DNA of 64,000 nucleotides, taken from Myxococcus qinghaiensis. GTDB taxonomy: Bacteria > Myxococcota > Myxococcia > Myxococcales > Myxococcaceae. The translations under genes were made by a program, and so were the position numbers. How positions within the stretch are numbered: position 1 is the stretch's first letter; every line of letters starts with the position of its first letter. The DNA lies in assembly GCF_024198215.1 (NCBI RefSeq), contig NZ_JAKCFA010000008.1:372001-436000 (forward strand), in the 5' to 3' direction. This document shows, piece by piece, positions 63,762-64,000 of this stretch. A model generated the notes under the pieces. It was not told the origin of the DNA and made no database searches. It saw only the letters and a program-made list of their open reading frames with translations.

Positions 63762-64000
63762 GCCGCACCCTCTCTTCCTGGAAGCAGTCGCTGGGGGGCG
63801 TGCTCGCCGCGTCCCTGCTCGTCGCGGGCTGCGAGTCCCCCACGGTGGTCCCCACCGCGGATGGACGGCAGAACATCCACACCGCGCGCATCGAGGGAAA
63901 CCTCGTCGTGCAGTCGCGCGCGCGGGGCAACGCGGTGGTGTTCATCTACGACGCGAGCCGGCCCCCTCCGCCGCAGGGCACCGGCCGCCCCATCGCCTTC
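63758..64000 (+). CDS. Lipoprotein, N-terminal part (cut by window end)
   Basis: The visible 81 codons start MSRTLSSWKQSLGGVLAASL and have lipobox LVAGC, so this is a lipoprotein. The following sequence (ARGNAVVFIYDASRPPPPQ) may be the start of a beta-rich domain. Its ATG overlaps the receptor stop by four bases (ATGA at 63758-63761), making a three-gene coupled operon with the kinase and receptor. Its full length and function cannot be seen; a partner of the receptor at the outer membrane is a reasonable guess. Confidence 0.85.
   Translation, partial: MSRTLSSWKQSLGGVLAASLLVAGCESPTVVPTADGRQNIHTARIEGNLVVQSRARGNAVVFIYDASRPPPPQGTGRPIAF

Overview
The window is high-GC bacterial chromosome with very strong third-position GC. 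It almost certainly comes from a myxobacterium of the Myxococcus/Corallococcus/Pyxidicoccus group. The evidence is the set of lineage-typical families: a DUF2378-type protein, a GYF-like/PilZ protein of the Myxococcus paralogous type, a DUF2380-like lipoprotein, a Ser/Thr kinase with a PEGA-like tail, and a complete accessory chemosensory operon. I see no rRNA, tRNA, CRISPR array, insertion sequence or prophage. Nearly all of the sequence is coding, and many stop and start codons overlap.

Layout. 1-2.8 kb: the start of prfC (reverse), a RidA protein, a PolX-like helix-hairpin-helix protein and an antitoxin/toxin pair. 2.9-7.9 kb: a 14-motif kelch lipoprotein and a three-gene ABC-2 exporter, all reverse. 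8-12.4 kb: an Rsm22-like methyltransferase, an array of exact 47-bp period, a 63-aa protein, proline iminopeptidase, and a MarR/CPBP-protease pair. 12.5-16.4 kb is the most accessory-looking part: a DUF697-like protein, a lipoprotein with a His-rich nuclease-like C-terminus coupled to a probable immunity gene, a short signal peptidase I, and two small cysteine-rich exported peptides.

16.5-31 kb: a YhfC-type protease, M20 peptidase, CheY-like and PilZ proteins, an unannotated-size 36-aa membrane protein, a PAS/GAF histidine kinase, a flavin reductase, an acyltransferase, RNA-modifying enzymes, an amino acid permease, a methyltransferase and an Nfu protein. 31-36 kb: DUF2378, a FemAB-like acyltransferase and clpS-clpA, ending in a strong terminator. 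36-44 kb (reverse): a chemosensory operon reading cheY, REC-CheW, cheR, cheW, cheA-REC, cheB, mcp, whose core is joined by overlapping start/stop codons. 44.5-50 kb: an InhA-like fabI divergent from sucA-sucB, then a cold-shock gene. 50-59 kb: an S9 peptidase, a UPF0489-like protein, a BamA/TamA-like outer-membrane protein, an MFS exporter divergent from an HxlR regulator with a perfect inverted repeat between them, an OsmC protein and a BtuF-like binding protein. 59.6-64 kb: a coupled operon of a membrane Ser/Thr kinase, a TPR-TonB-dependent receptor and a lipoprotein cut off by the window end.

The best candidate for something new is the 13.0-15.0 kb lipoprotein/partner cassette. It has the architecture of a surface-lipoprotein toxin with its immunity protein, like the SitA/SitI systems exchanged between myxobacterial outer membranes. 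Next come the signal peptidase with its cysteine-rich peptides (15.3-16.4 kb), the 47-bp tandem array, the HxlR operator and the kinase-receptor operon. Functions are read from sequence patterns and family memory; no database search was run.
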